DNA of 64,000 bases from DAOUAT01 sp964551735 (lineage in GTDB: Bacteria > Chloroflexota > Anaerolineae > CG2-30-64-16), in contig CAZKEF010000012.1 of NCBI GenBank assembly GCA_964551735.1, positions 83,089 through 147,088 of the forward strand. The letters run 5' to 3'. Position numbers and translations under genes: made by a program. Numbering within the stretch: the first letter of the stretch is position 1; every line of letters starts with the position of its first letter. A model generated the notes under the pieces. That model was not told the origin of the DNA, made no database searches, and was given only the letters and a program-made list of their open reading frames with translations. Of this stretch, positions 39,609 through 50,379 are shown one piece after another.

Positions 39609-40841
39609 TTACTGAGCAGGTGTCGCGTCAGGCGGATGGCGTGTCTCCGCTGCCTGCCCGTGCGGCCGCCCAGCTAGCCAGGCCGCGATCAGGCTGGTGA
39701 TGGGTGTCGCCAGGATCAGCCCCAGGCTGCCCGCCAGGGTGCGGACGATCTCCTCGGCCATGAAGCCGCGGTTGAGGAGCTGTCCCAGCGGCGCGCCCTC
39801 GACCGCGATCAGCAGCAAAAGCGGCAACGATGCGCCGGCATACGCCAGCAGCAGCGTGTTGACCACCGCCGCGATATGGTCGCGGCCCACCACCATGCCG
39901 CGGCGGAACAGCTCGCCCCGGCTCAGGCCCGGCGCGGCGCGTTTCAGCTCGAAGACCACCGAGGCCTGGTTGGTGGCGATGTCATCCAGCACGCCCAGCG
40001 CACCGATGACGATGCCGCCCAACAGGATACCGCGTGGGTCCAGCGTCGCGCCTCCCCCGAAGCGCAGGAACAAGGACGACTCGTCGCTGAGCCCGGTCAG
40101 CCGCGCCCAGCTCACGAACGCGACCGACAGCGCGCCGGTGAGCGCCAGGCTGCTGCTCATGCCCAGCCACGCCGCGTGGGTTTTGGGCCGCCAGCCGTAG
40201 GTCAGGTAGATCGTCGCGGTCAACAGCGCCAGCGCGCCGATCAGTGCGATCAGCAAGGGATCATGGCCGGCGAGGATGCCCGGCACGATGAAGGTCGCGA
40301 TGATGAGCACGCTGAAACCCATGCCGGCCAGCGCGCGCAGGCCCGTCATCCCGCCCACGGTGACCGCGGCAACGCTGAAGGCCAACGCCAGCGCTAACAG
40401 CGACGGCCACCGCACGAAGTCGCTGATGTAGTAGTGCTCGCCCTCAGGCCCTGCTGAAACCTCCACCAGCACACGGTCGCCGGTCTTGGCGCGGCTCTCG
40501 GCCGTGATCGCCTCGGCCTCGCCGTAGCGGATCTCGACTTGCTCCCCGCGGCGGTCGCCGCGCGTGAACGCCACTACCACCGTCTGGATCACCGAGATCC
40601 CGGCCTCGCCGGTCACCTGCTCCTCGCCCAGCACGGCCACGACGCGGCCTTCCACCGTCTGGGTGACGGCGTCTTCCCCTGTCGGGGCCACGCGGCCGAA
40701 GAAGATCAGCCCGGCCAGCACAGTGACCGTTACAACGGCCAGGCTCAACCAGATATCCCGCGGCACCGCGCGGGCGATGATATCGAAGGGGTCTTCGGGT
40801 GGGGTGGGATTATCAGGCGCAGGTACGTTCATGGGCGACAT
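39609..40841 (-). CDS. YibE/F family membrane protein
   Basis: A 410-residue membrane protein: one N-terminal helix, an extracytoplasmic beta domain (residues about 55-135: VEGRVVAVLGEEQV, GDRVLVEV) and seven or more further helices with the YibE/F signature GGIVIGALGVLDDIATNQ and ELFRRGMVVGRDHIAA. The function of the family is not established. ATG 40841 is the longest start; ATG 40832 is equally possible. Not obviously linked to the zinc genes, though on the same strand. Confidence 0.87.
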   Translation of the reverse strand: MSPMNVPAPDNPTPPEDPFDIIARAVPRDIWLSLAVVTVTVLAGLIFFGRVAPTGEDAVTQTVEGRVVAVLGEEQVTGEAGISVIQTVVVAFTRGDRRGEQVEIRYGEAEAITAESRAKTGDRVLVEVSAGPEGEHYYISDFVRWPSLLALALAFSVAAVTVGGMTGLRALAGMGFSVLIIATFIVPGILAGHDPLLIALIGALALLTATIYLTYGWRPKTHAAWLGMSSSLALTGALSVAFVSWARLTGLSDESSLFLRFGGGATLDPRGILLGGIVIGALGVLDDIATNQASVVFELKRAAPGLSRGELFRRGMVVGRDHIAAVVNTLLLAYAGASLPLLLLIAVEGAPLGQLLNRGFMAEEIVRTLAGSLGLILATPITSLIAAWLAGRPHGQAAETRHPPDATPAQ

Positions 40842-40885
40842 GATAACCAGTGAGGGTCAGTTTTGTCAAGGAAAATACGCTCGGG

Positions 40886-41740
40886 TTACCTTCGGCGCGC
40901 AATCCGCCACGCCAACCCACGCCCCGGCGCGAAAAACAGCGCCAGCAGGAATAACGCCGTGCACACCAGCACCACGGCCGCGCCGGACGCCACGTTGACG
41001 TAGTACGACAGGTAGATGCCGACCACGCCGGAAAGGGCGCCGATGGTCGCGGCCAGGGCCATCATCACCGGCAGACGGCGGGTCAGCAGCGAGGCAGCCG
41101 CTGCGGGAGTGATCAGCATCGCCACCATCAACCCGACGCCGACCGTTTGCAGCGCGATCACGATGGTGACGGCCAGCATGACCAGCAAGAGGTAGCGGAA
41201 GAACTGGGCCGGCAGGCGCAGGATGGCTGCCAGCACGGGGTCAAACGAAATCACCAGGAACTCTTTGTAGAACGCCAACACCAGGAGGACGACGATCCCC
41301 CCGAAGATCGCGGTCAGCCGCAGGTCGGATGGCGACACCCCCAGCACGTTGCCGAACATGAAATGGGTCAGATCCACGCTGAAGTTGCGCACGGTGGAAA
41401 TCAGCGCGACCCCCAGCGCGAACATGGCCGCGAACAGCACACCGATGGCCGTGTCCTCCCGGATCTGCCCGCTCCTGCTGATGGCGCCGATGCCCAGCGC
41501 GGTGGCGATCCCGGCCACCAACGCGCCGATGAAAAGCGAACCCTGCCCGCCGCCGTTGATCAGATAGGCCACAGCCACCCCCGGCAGGATGGCGTGCGCC
41601 AGCGCGTCGCCGAAGAACGCCATGCCGCGCAGCACGACATAGGTTCCCAACACGCCACAGACCATGCCCACGGTGACCGCGGCCAGCATGCCGCGCACCA
41701 TGAACTGATATTGCAAGGGCGCTGTCAGCCAGTCAAGCAT
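40886..41740 (-). CDS. znuB: Zinc/manganese ABC transporter permease (ZnuB-like)
   Basis: A 284-residue permease with about eight helices of the ABC-3 family: GMVCGVLGTYVVLRGMAFFGDALAHAILPG is split over the first helices (start of the family signature), and FDPVLAAILRLP marks the coupling helix. It forms the membrane channel for the metal released by the ZnuA-like protein. ATG 41740 overlaps the ATPase gene by eight bases. Mn2+ or Fe2+ uptake is possible; Zn2+ is preferred because of the ZnuA His-rich loop and the adjacent Fur-family gene. Confidence 0.9.
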   Translation of the reverse strand: MLDWLTAPLQYQFMVRGMLAAVTVGMVCGVLGTYVVLRGMAFFGDALAHAILPGVAVAYLINGGGQGSLFIGALVAGIATALGIGAISRSGQIREDTAIGVLFAAMFALGVALISTVRNFSVDLTHFMFGNVLGVSPSDLRLTAIFGGIVVLLVLAFYKEFLVISFDPVLAAILRLPAQFFRYLLLVMLAVTIVIALQTVGVGLMVAMLITPAAAASLLTRRLPVMMALAATIGALSGVVGIYLSYYVNVASGAAVVLVCTALFLLALFFAPGRGLAWRIARRR

Positions 41741-42569
41741 GGTGGTGCTCCTCATCGCCCTCACAGCAGGTATCACTGAGCGCCAACATCCCTTCTGGCG
41801 CATCGATCACCGTCATGTGGGAACCGTAGGCCTGGCGCAGGTTCGCCGGGGTCAACACCACGGCTGCACTGCCGAAACCGAGGATCCGGCGGCGCAACAA
41901 CATCAGCCGGTCGAAGCGCTCGGCGGCCAACTGCAAGTCATGGGTGGAGACCAGCACCGTCAGCCCGCGCGCCCGAAGCAGATCGAGGATGTTGAAGATG
42001 GCCTCCTGGGAGGGGACATCCAGCCCGGTGAGCGGCTCGTCCATCAGGAGGAGTTCCGCCTCTTGGGCCAGCGCGCGGGCGATGAAAGCCCGCTGCTGCT
42101 GCCCCCCGGAGAGCTCGCCGATCTGCCGGCCGGCCAGGTCAGACATTTCTACCTGGGCCAGGCTCTCGGCCACCAAGCGGCGGTCGTTACGGCCGGGGTG
42201 GCGGAACAGTCCCATGCGCGCCACCCGGCCCATCATTACCACGTCGGATACGGTCACGGGGAAGTTCCAGTCCACCTGCGAGCGCTGCGGCACGTAGCCG
42301 ATGCAGATGTGGCCGCCCGCGACCCCGCCGTACACGTCTACGCTGCCGGTCGTGGGCGGCAGGATGCCGGCGATGGCCTTGAGCAGCGTGCTCTTGCCCG
42401 CGCCGTTCGGCCCGACGACCGCCACCCGCTCCCCGCGCGCCAGCGCGAAGGAGGCATCCTCCAGCGCGGGTTTGCCGCCATCGTAGCAGATGGTGACGTT
42501 ACGGAATTCCACCACCGGCGCATCGGGCCGATGGGCTTCGGGTTTGCGTATCAGAGAACGGAGTGTCAT
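41733..42569 (-). CDS. znuC: Zinc ABC transporter ATP-binding protein (ZnuC-like)
   Basis: A 278-residue ABC ATPase: Walker A GPNGAGKST, Q-loop YVPQRSQ, signature LSGGQQQR, Walker B LLLMDEPLTGLD and switch His in STHDLQLA. The C-terminus ends CCEGDEEHHHA, a possible metal-binding tail. The gene overlaps the permease gene. It is 148 bases from znuA, a gap that contains REP copy 3. Confidence 0.92.
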   Translation of the reverse strand: MTLRSLIRKPEAHRPDAPVVEFRNVTICYDGGKPALEDASFALARGERVAVVGPNGAGKSTLLKAIAGILPPTTGSVDVYGGVAGGHICIGYVPQRSQVDWNFPVTVSDVVMMGRVARMGLFRHPGRNDRRLVAESLAQVEMSDLAGRQIGELSGGQQQRAFIARALAQEAELLLMDEPLTGLDVPSQEAIFNILDLLRARGLTVLVSTHDLQLAAERFDRLMLLRRRILGFGSAAVVLTPANLRQAYGSHMTVIDAPEGMLALSDTCCEGDEEHHHA

Positions 42570-42628
42570 GGGTTCCTGGCTTCACTTTTGCCGGGCAGGA
42601 TGGTCCCAGCAGGAACATGATGGCAACT

Positions 42629-42689
42629 GGAGCGAGGCTTTAGCCGGTCTCTCTGGCTGAGCGCCAAACCGCCTGAAGGCTCGGTTCCG
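42629..42689. repeat. REP-like palindromic element, copy 3
   Basis: Left arm GGAGCGAGGCTTTAGCCGGT followed by CTCTC (42629-42653), right arm AACCGCCTGAAGGCTCGGTT (from 42667). It is the most diverged copy. It lies between znuC and znuA and could cause differential expression within the operon. Confidence 0.65.
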
Positions 42690-42717
42690 CTGATCATGGC
42701 ATGCTGTGGGTAGCCCC

Positions 42718-43689
42718 CTACCTTAGCGCCTCTACGATCTTCCGGACATTATACCGCATCATCTCGATATAGGTCGGCGCGTTGGGATCGACGCCGGCAA
42801 CGGTGTGGGTGTAGAGGCCGGTCACGACCTTGACCCCAGTTTCCTGAGCCAATTGGTTCGCCAGTTGCGGGTTGGCGCCGAGTTCCAGGAAGATGGCCGG
42901 CACGCCGGCCGCTTTCAAGCGATTCGCCAGCTCCGCTAACTGCTGGGCCGAGGGAGACGCGCCGGTGCTGACGCCGGGGATCACCGTGCCAACGACGCGA
43001 AAGCCGTAACGGTCGGCGAAGTAGCCGAAGCTCTCGTGGTTGGTCACCAACAACCGCCGCTCCGCCGGGATCTGCCCGACCTGCTCAATGATCCAAGCGT
43101 CCAATTCCCGTAGCTTGCCGGTGTACACTTCGGTATTCCGGGTGTAGGTTTCTTTCCCTGCCGGGTTGGCCTGGGTTAAGCCATCGCGGATATTTTCCGC
43201 GTATTTGATCACGTGAATCGGATCCAGCCAAAAATGGGGATCACCTTCGGCGTGGCCGTGCTCGTCCTCGGCGTGCGCTTCCTCATCCTCGGCGTGCGCT
43301 TCTTCGTCAACCTGGCGGCTTGTCAAGCCTGCGGACGCCTCGATGGTGCTCCGCTGGCCGCCCGCATTGTCCAGCACTTCTTCCAACCATTCCTCCAGGC
43401 CGGCGCCGTTGACGATCAACACCTGGCTGTCGGTGATGCGGGCCACGTCTTGCGGCGTGGGTTGGAAGGTATGTGGGTCAACACCGGCCGGGATCAGTGA
43501 CCCCACCGCCAACCGGTCGCCGGCCACGTTCTGCGCGATGTCGGCCAGGAAGGTCTCCGCGGCCAGGACCGTGGGCAGGTCAGCCGAGGCTGGCCGTTCA
43601 GCTGGCTGCGCGGGCGTCGCGCAGCCAGTCAAAGCCAAGGCTGTGGCTAAAACTAAGGCTAGGAATCGCCTGCTCGCTGATTTATGCAT
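42718..43689 (-). CDS. znuA: Zinc-binding lipoprotein (ZnuA-like solute-binding protein)
   Basis: A 323-residue cluster A-I binding protein. The lipoprotein signal ends in LALTGC (lipobox). A His/Asp/Glu-rich loop (EEAHAEDEEAHAEDEHGHAE) precedes DPHFWLDP, and further metal ligands lie in GVDPHTFQPTP and NHESFGYF. The long charged loop is typical of zinc rather than manganese binding proteins. ATG 43689 is chosen for the signal peptide; it overlaps the end of the fur gene by 31 bases. Confidence 0.92.
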   Translation of the reverse strand: MHKSASRRFLALVLATALALTGCATPAQPAERPASADLPTVLAAETFLADIAQNVAGDRLAVGSLIPAGVDPHTFQPTPQDVARITDSQVLIVNGAGLEEWLEEVLDNAGGQRSTIEASAGLTSRQVDEEAHAEDEEAHAEDEHGHAEGDPHFWLDPIHVIKYAENIRDGLTQANPAGKETYTRNTEVYTGKLRELDAWIIEQVGQIPAERRLLVTNHESFGYFADRYGFRVVGTVIPGVSTGASPSAQQLAELANRLKAAGVPAIFLELGANPQLANQLAQETGVKVVTGLYTHTVAGVDPNAPTYIEMMRYNVRKIVEALR

Positions 43690-44252
43690 CCCCCAATTCT
43701 CCCTTTCTCCGTGTCTCCGGGTTCCCGTGCCTCCGCATCCCATGCCTCCTGGCACGCCGGACAGATGCCAAACATCTCCAACCAGTGCTCACGCACCCGA
43801 TAGCCGGTCTGCGTCTCCACCGATGCAACCACGGTAGCCAGGTCACACCCGGCGAACTCCACCGCCCGGTTGCAGTGCTGGCAAATGACGTGGTGGCTGT
43901 GGATGTCCCGGTGCCCGGCATGCGCCCCGTGATCGGCCTGCTGCGCGGCCAACGCGCTGATAGCATAACTGTGGCAGCCTGCGTCCAGGTGCAGCTTGCG
44001 CACCAGTCCCAGGCCCTCCAGGATCTCCAGCGTGCGGTAAACGGTCACCAGCCCCAGGGCCGGATGATGTGTCCGCCCTGACGCCAGCAACTCGGCCGGC
44101 GTGGCTTGCCCGCTATCGTGCAGCGCCTGCACCACGGCACGGCGCGCCCGCGTGCTAGAGTAGCCGGCCTGCGCCAAAGCCATCAGCAATGCATCGGGTT
44201 CTCCCGAGCCGGGGGAGGTCAAAAACTGAATATATTTTTCAATTTTCACCAT
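43659..44252 (-). CDS. Fur-family metalloregulator (probably Zur)
   Basis: A 197-residue regulator. The winged-helix part includes YSSTRARRAVVQAL and LGLVTVYRTLEILEGLGLV; the metal part has HDIHSHHVICQHC-type ligands (GHRDIHSHHVICQHC) and a C-terminal CPAC for structural Zn. Adjacent znu genes point to zinc sensing. The last 23 residues (from about AREPGDTEKG) come from an octamer repeat tract and are longer than the family end, giving the 31-base overlap with znuA. A palindrome overlaps the start codon and may be its own operator. Confidence 0.87.
   Translation of the reverse strand: MVKIEKYIQFLTSPGSGEPDALLMALAQAGYSSTRARRAVVQALHDSGQATPAELLASGRTHHPALGLVTVYRTLEILEGLGLVRKLHLDAGCHSYAISALAAQQADHGAHAGHRDIHSHHVICQHCNRAVEFAGCDLATVVASVETQTGYRVREHWLEMFGICPACQEAWDAEAREPGDTEKGRIGGCINQRAGDS
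43691..43746. repeat. Octamer tandem repeats at the fur 3' end
   Basis: CCCCAATT, CTCCCTTT, CTCCGTGT, CTCCGGGT, TCCCGTGC, CTCCGCAT, CCCATGCC: seven degenerate units of 8 bases on the plus strand. They encode the extra C-terminus of the Fur protein and also contain the znuA leader. Confidence 0.7.
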
Positions 44253-44277
44253 GACAGCTTATCACCTTACTGTCATG
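44250..44277. promoter_or_regulatory. Palindrome at the fur start codon, candidate operator
   Basis: CATGACAG (44250-44257) and CTGTCATG (44270-44277), perfect 8-bp arms 12 bases apart. The left arm contains the fur start codon. It does not match the enterobacterial Zur box, so the regulator bound is a guess. Confidence 0.5.
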
Positions 44278-44312
44278 CTGTCAACTTCAGGCAAGAGCCG
44301 CACGTGACGCTT

Positions 44313-44341
44313 TTGACAAGCGTCCGTGACCATGTTAACAT
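44313..44341 (+). promoter_or_regulatory. Promoter of treS
   Basis: TTGACA (44313-44318), 17-base spacer, TAACAT (44336-44341): the best sigma-70-type match in the window. The -10 ends 45 bases before ATG 44387. Confidence 0.7.
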
Positions 44342-44386
44342 CCTTTCCAGGACCCTACCGCACATGTTTTGCCGGAGGAAGCAGAA

Positions 44387-46048
<1,662 letters not shown>

Positions 46049-46123
46049 CCAAAACCCAATAGGGAACTTACGCAGTGCCCTCGTTCGCTATCCCGCGTAA
46101 GCCCTGGCCAAACAGGCGATGCC

Positions 46124-46411
46124 ATGGATTCACTGCTCACTGCGCAAGCTCCTAAGCCCCAAACCTATCGGGTTGTTGTGGTATCACACCTTTCGTCGGA
46201 CTGGTTGGCGATGCCAGGCGTAGTGGCCTTGACGACGGGGCACGATGTCGTCGGATGGCCTACGACAACCCTTTTGTTGGAGGTCATAGACCGTGCTCAG
46301 ATGCTAGGTCTCCTGTACGAGATGCATGATCTCAACTTGACGCTCCTCTCCGTTGAGTTGGTGCGCCGCTCTGATCCTTCAGCCGGCGCGGCCTTCGTTG
46401 CAGTCCCATGA
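46124..46411 (+). CDS. Small protein of unknown function
   Basis: A 95-residue protein with alternating strands and helices (YRVVVVSHLSSDWLA, TTTLLLEVIDRAQMLGLLYEM, LTLLSVELVRR), compatible with an ACT-like ferredoxin fold; no family is recognised. It has no clear ribosome-binding site and base use similar to its neighbours. It is followed 21 bases later by another unknown gene and both lie between treS and amylosucrase. Confidence 0.5.
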   Translation: MDSLLTAQAPKPQTYRVVVVSHLSSDWLAMPGVVALTTGHDVVGWPTTTLLLEVIDRAQMLGLLYEMHDLNLTLLSVELVRRSDPSAGAAFVAVP

Positions 46412-46432
46412 CATCACCCGTAAGGAGGTACC

Positions 46433-46867
46433 ATGTACACCAATCTCGACAACTGGCTCCTGGAGCTGATCCTGATGGACACCATCGCCATAGCCTGCGA
46501 CCTTCCCCTACCGGGTGCCGAACAGGTAATCCAACACTTCCTGCCAATCGGGATCTACGATCAGATCATCGCGCGCTATGATACGTTGTCAGAAGATGGG
46601 GATGATAACGATCCATGCCTGCTGCAGCCCTGGTTGTGTAAGGCAGCCCGCAAGGACAGCCGCTGGAAGCACCGCATGATCGTCCAATTCCTGTGCATTA
46701 TGCGCACAGGCGGCGCGATCGGCCCCGAGGGATGGGCGAAGGTGGCCGCGTTGGCCGCTGCAATGGGTGCAAGCCGGGAATGTCGTCAGATCCTTGGCTA
46801 TCTGCGACCCAACAGGGTTACGACCTTTTCAACCAGACAAACGAGGATCCCTCCCTGCAATTCATGA
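46433..46867 (+). CDS. Protein of unknown function
   Basis: A 144-residue protein starting at ATG 46433 after a strong AAGGAGGTACC. It is mostly helical with an acidic stretch (TLSEDGDDNDP) and five cysteines. The C-terminal 20 residues (FSTRQTRIPPCNS) look unlike the rest and may follow a frameshift; the region 46830-46890 has an alternative frame. Not recognised. It ends 26 bases before amylosucrase. Confidence 0.55.
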   Translation: MYTNLDNWLLELILMDTIAIACDLPLPGAEQVIQHFLPIGIYDQIIARYDTLSEDGDDNDPCLLQPWLCKAARKDSRWKHRMIVQFLCIMRTGGAIGPEGWAKVAALAAAMGASRECRQILGYLRPNRVTTFSTRQTRIPPCNS

Positions 46868-46893
46868 TATACGCTAAACGGAGTCCATAACCT

Positions 46894-48849
46894 ATGGCTG
46901 ATACACCCGCCCCCGCCTGGCTGGAAGCACAGGCCCGGCTTTCGTTGTCCCGTCTCTTACCCGGCTTGGAGACCCGTTTTGCCGGCGCCGACCCCGCTGC
47001 CTGGGCGGCATACGCGACTCGCCTGCGCGCCCACTTCCCGCGGCTTTTCCGCCTGCTGCTGCACCTCTACGGCGGCCGCTACGATTTCTTCTACCACTTA
47101 CAGCGCATCCTGGAGGCCGGCGCGGAGATGTGGCTGGCCCGGCCGGCCGACCTCAAGGCGCTGGACGCGCAGCGCGAGGCCGACCAGGGCTGGTTCCAAT
47201 CGGAGCAAATGCTGGGCGGCGTGTGCTACGTGGACCTGTTCGCGGGCAACCTGGCCGGCGTACGGACAAAGATTCCCTACTTCAAAGAACTGGGCCTCAC
47301 CTACCTGCACCTGATGCCGCTCTTTGACTGCCCCGAGGGCGAGAACGATGGCGGCTACGCGGTCAGCGACTACCGCACGGTCAACCCAGCCTTGGGGACT
47401 ATGGCCGAGCTGGCCGACCTGAGCCGCGAGCTGCGCGGTAACGGCATCAGCCTGGTGGTGGACTTCATCTTCAACCACACATCGGATGAGCACCGGTGGG
47501 CCAAAGCCGCGCTGGCCGGCGACCCGGAACACCAGGAGTTTTACTACATGTTCCCCGACCGGGGGATGCCGGACGCGTACGAACGCACCCTGCGAGAGAT
47601 CTTCCCGGACGCGCGGCCCGGCAGCTTCACCTGGCGGCCGGAGGTCAACCGCTGGGTGTGGACCACCTTCAACAGCTACCAGTGGGATCTGAACTACAGC
47701 AACCCGGCCGTGTTCCGGGCCATGTTGGAGGAGCTGCTGTTCCTGGCGAACCAGGGCGTCGAGGTGCTGCGGCTGGACGCGGTCGCGTTCACCTGGAAGC
47801 AGATGGGCACCTCATGCGAGAACCTGCCCGAAGCGCACATGCTGATCCAGGCGTTCAACGCCATGACCCGCATCGCCGCGCCCGCGCTCATCTTCAAATC
47901 GGAGGCCATCGTCCATCCCGACGACGTGGTCAAGTACATCAGCCCGGACGAGTGCCAGATCTCCTATAACCCGCTGCTGATGGCGCTGTTGTGGGAGACG
48001 CTGGCGACACGCGAGGTCAAACTGCTGAAGGCTTCCATGAGCCACCGCTTCCACATTGACCCGCGCTGCGCCTGGGTGAACTACGTGCGCTGCCACGACG
48101 ACATCGGCTGGACCTTTGACGACGGGGACGCGGCGCAAGTGGGGATACACAACAGCTACGGCCACCGGCGCTTCCTGAACGATTTCTACACCGGCCGCTT
48201 CCCCGGCAGCTTTGCGCGCGGCCTGCCATTCCAGGAGAACCCCAAGACGGGCGACTGCCGCATCTCCGGCACCTGCGCTTCGCTGGCCGGCCTGGAGAAG
48301 GCGTTGCGCGAGGAGACCCCCTACGAGGTCGAACTGGCCGCGCGGCGCACCCTGCTGATCCATAGCGTCATCCTCTCGGTCGGCGGCGTCCCACTGATCT
48401 ACCTCGGCGACGAGATCGGCACGCTGAACGATTACCGCTACCGGAACGACCCGGCCAAGGCCAACGACAGCCGTTGGGTGCACCGCCCCTTCACCGACTG
48501 GGACAAGATGGCGCTGCGCGACGAGGCCGGGACGCCCGAAGCGCGCATCTACGGCGAGTTGCGCCGGCTGATCCAGGTGCGCAAGGCGCATTCGGTCTTC
48601 GCCGGCGGCGATATGGCGGTGGTGGACGCGGGCAACCCGCACGTGTTCGCCTACGTGCGCCAGGGCGCGGCCGGCCGGGTGCTGGTGCTGGCGAATTTCA
48701 GTGAGCGGGAGCAGACGTTGGCGGCCAACAGCGTGCGCGCGCACGGCCTGGGTTACGCGTTCCACGACCTGGCCAGCGATACGCAGATCGAGTTAGCAGA
48801 AAACCTGACGCTGGCGCCGTATCGCTTCCTGTGGCTGGTTGCGGTATAA
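46894..48849 (+). CDS. Amylosucrase-like GH13 enzyme
   Basis: A 651-residue GH13_4 protein. The helical N-terminal domain (about 1-95) is that of amylosucrase. Catalytic elements: DFIFNHTSDEH, nucleophile Asp in VLRLDAVAF, acid/base Glu in IFKSEAIVHPDD, and Asp in VRCHDDIGWTF. It would split sucrose, moving glucose to a glucan and releasing fructose. A PfkB kinase gene downstream could use the fructose. Sucrose hydrolase is an alternative that sequence alone cannot exclude. Confidence 0.9.
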   Translation: MADTPAPAWLEAQARLSLSRLLPGLETRFAGADPAAWAAYATRLRAHFPRLFRLLLHLYGGRYDFFYHLQRILEAGAEMWLARPADLKALDAQREADQGWFQSEQMLGGVCYVDLFAGNLAGVRTKIPYFKELGLTYLHLMPLFDCPEGENDGGYAVSDYRTVNPALGTMAELADLSRELRGNGISLVVDFIFNHTSDEHRWAKAALAGDPEHQEFYYMFPDRGMPDAYERTLREIFPDARPGSFTWRPEVNRWVWTTFNSYQWDLNYSNPAVFRAMLEELLFLANQGVEVLRLDAVAFTWKQMGTSCENLPEAHMLIQAFNAMTRIAAPALIFKSEAIVHPDDVVKYISPDECQISYNPLLMALLWETLATREVKLLKASMSHRFHIDPRCAWVNYVRCHDDIGWTFDDGDAAQVGIHNSYGHRRFLNDFYTGRFPGSFARGLPFQENPKTGDCRISGTCASLAGLEKALREETPYEVELAARRTLLIHSVILSVGGVPLIYLGDEIGTLNDYRYRNDPAKANDSRWVHRPFTDWDKMALRDEAGTPEARIYGELRRLIQVRKAHSVFAGGDMAVVDAGNPHVFAYVRQGAAGRVLVLANFSEREQTLAANSVRAHGLGYAFHDLASDTQIELAENLTLAPYRFLWLVAV

Positions 48850-48880
48850 TGGGGCCCCAGAGTTGCCTCAGGAGGTACTC

Positions 48881-49324
48881 ATGGTGATTACAGCCGTTGA
48901 GTTGTTGGTGATTATCCTGGTTGCGGCCGGCTTGATGGCCATCTTGACGCAGGTTTTCGGCCGTGGGAAGAGCAGTGACGAGCACTCGGGCACGCCGTCA
49001 GTCAAGCTGGTGCGCACCGCGCGCGGCATCGATGGCCGCGAAGAGACCCTGTTGATGGTCAACGAACGGGTGATCCTGACCGCCAACAACGATGGCCTGC
49101 GGCTGGCCGATTACGCTGATGAGGTGGAACAACTGGAAGCCGTGGCGGCGCGAATCGCCGCGGCGCTGGGCGTCACGGTCGCTTTCACGCGCGTGGGCGG
49201 GCAGAAGCCAGGAGACGAAAACAGTCTCCTGATGCGCGAAGTGCCGCGCGTGACCGATCAGGAGATCGAAATAGTTGAGGCGCGGCAGCGGTTGAGCAAC
49301 GCCGATCAACGCCGGAGCGGCTAA
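48881..49324 (+). CDS. Small single-pass membrane protein of unknown function
   Basis: A 147-residue protein. One hydrophobic helix (residues 5-25, AVELLVIILVAAGLMAILTQ) is followed by a cytoplasmic domain of about 115 residues with LVRTARGIDGREETLLM and a helix ending EARQRLSNADQRR. ATG 48881 follows AGGAGGTACTC. A TATAAT string at 48845-48850 overlaps the previous stop but lacks a good -35. Not recognised. Confidence 0.65.
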   Translation: MVITAVELLVIILVAAGLMAILTQVFGRGKSSDEHSGTPSVKLVRTARGIDGREETLLMVNERVILTANNDGLRLADYADEVEQLEAVAARIAAALGVTVAFTRVGGQKPGDENSLLMREVPRVTDQEIEIVEARQRLSNADQRRSG

Positions 49325-49348
49325 ACCCGAGCCGCGGGAGTGGGTGTC

Positions 49349-50305
49349 ATGCTGGATGTGATCGCGTGCGGCGAATTGTTGATTGATTTCGTCGCGACAG
49401 AAGCCGGGGTGACGCTGGCCGAGGCGCCGGCGTTCAAGAAGGCAGCCGGCGGCGCGCCGGCTAACGTGGCCGTGGGCGTGGCCCGTCTGGGCTATCGGGC
49501 CGGCTTCCTGGGCCAGGTGGGCGAGGATGACTTCGGCCACTTCCTGGCGGATACGCTGGCCGAGGCCGGGGTGGACGTGAACGGCCTGCGCTTTTCCCCT
49601 GAGGCGCGCACCGCGCTGGCGTTCGTCTCGCTGCGGGCCGACGGCGAGCGCAGCTTCATGTTCTACCGTCACCCCAGCGCTGACATGCTGTGGCGGCCCG
49701 AAGATGTGGATGCAAGCTACGCGGCGCAAGCACGGATCTTCCATTACGGTTCCATCTCGCTGATCGGCGAACCCAGCCGGAGCGCGACCTTCACCGCCCT
49801 AGAACACGCCCGCCGCGGCGGCGCGCTCATCTCCTACGACCCCAACCTACGCCTGGCGTTGTGGCCCTCGGCCGAGGCCGCGCGAGCCGGCATGTTGGCC
49901 GGCTGGGCGCACGCCGACATCGCCAAGGTCAGCGAGGAAGAGCTGGTGTTCCTGACCGGCGAGGCCGATACCGGCCGCGCGGTGCGGCGGCTGTGGCACG
50001 ACCGGCTGAAGCTGCTGACGGTGACGCGCGGCGCGGCGGGCTCCGCCTACTACCTGGCGGACGCGCACGGCGACGTGCCGGGGTTCCGGGTGAATCCCGT
50101 GGATACCACCGGCGCGGGGGATGGCTTCCTGGCGGGCCTGCTGGCCGGTCTGTTGGACGGCGGCCTGCGCTTCGAGCGGGATGTCGTCCAGCGGGCGCTC
50201 AGGCTGGGCAACGCGGTCGGCGCGCTGACCACCACCCAGCGCGGCGCGATCCCTGCGCTGCCGGCGCGCGCGGCAGTGGACGCGTTTATACAGATAAGCA
50301 GATAG
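49349..50305 (+). CDS. PfkB-family sugar kinase (probably fructokinase)
   Basis: A 318-residue ribokinase-fold enzyme: GGAPANVAVGVARLG sugar-binding motif near residue 34, GQVGEDDFG, and the C-terminal anion hole with the catalytic Asp in DTTGAGDGFLAG. Fructose is the likely substrate because amylosucrase lies upstream; the sequence shows the fructokinase-type GELLIDF start. ATG 49349 is preferred over the GTG at 49340. Confidence 0.88.
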   Translation: MLDVIACGELLIDFVATEAGVTLAEAPAFKKAAGGAPANVAVGVARLGYRAGFLGQVGEDDFGHFLADTLAEAGVDVNGLRFSPEARTALAFVSLRADGERSFMFYRHPSADMLWRPEDVDASYAAQARIFHYGSISLIGEPSRSATFTALEHARRGGALISYDPNLRLALWPSAEAARAGMLAGWAHADIAKVSEEELVFLTGEADTGRAVRRLWHDRLKLLTVTRGAAGSAYYLADAHGDVPGFRVNPVDTTGAGDGFLAGLLAGLLDGGLRFERDVVQRALRLGNAVGALTTTQRGAIPALPARAAVDAFIQISR

Positions 50306-50327
50306 TCTTTCGGAATTTCGGTTCGTA

Positions 50328-50344
50328 GGGGGTCTGTGACCCCC
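50328..50344. terminator. Hairpin after the sugar kinase gene
   Basis: GGGGGTC (50328-50334), loop TGT, GACCCCC (50338-50344), then GTTT. It is 23 bases after the stop at 50305 in a convergent 222-base gap. Confidence 0.55.
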
Positions 50345-50379
50345 GTTTGAGCTGCAAGCGGCCGGGATGCCCACACGAC

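Noticed and set aside
44257..44285. Minus-strand promoter TTGACA-N17-TAAGCT for fur
   Set aside because: The -10 would end only three bases before the ATG, too close even for a leaderless transcript.
48843..48850. TATAAT promoter at the amylosucrase stop
   Set aside because: The hexamer is part of the stop codon context and no acceptable -35 lies 16-18 bases upstream.
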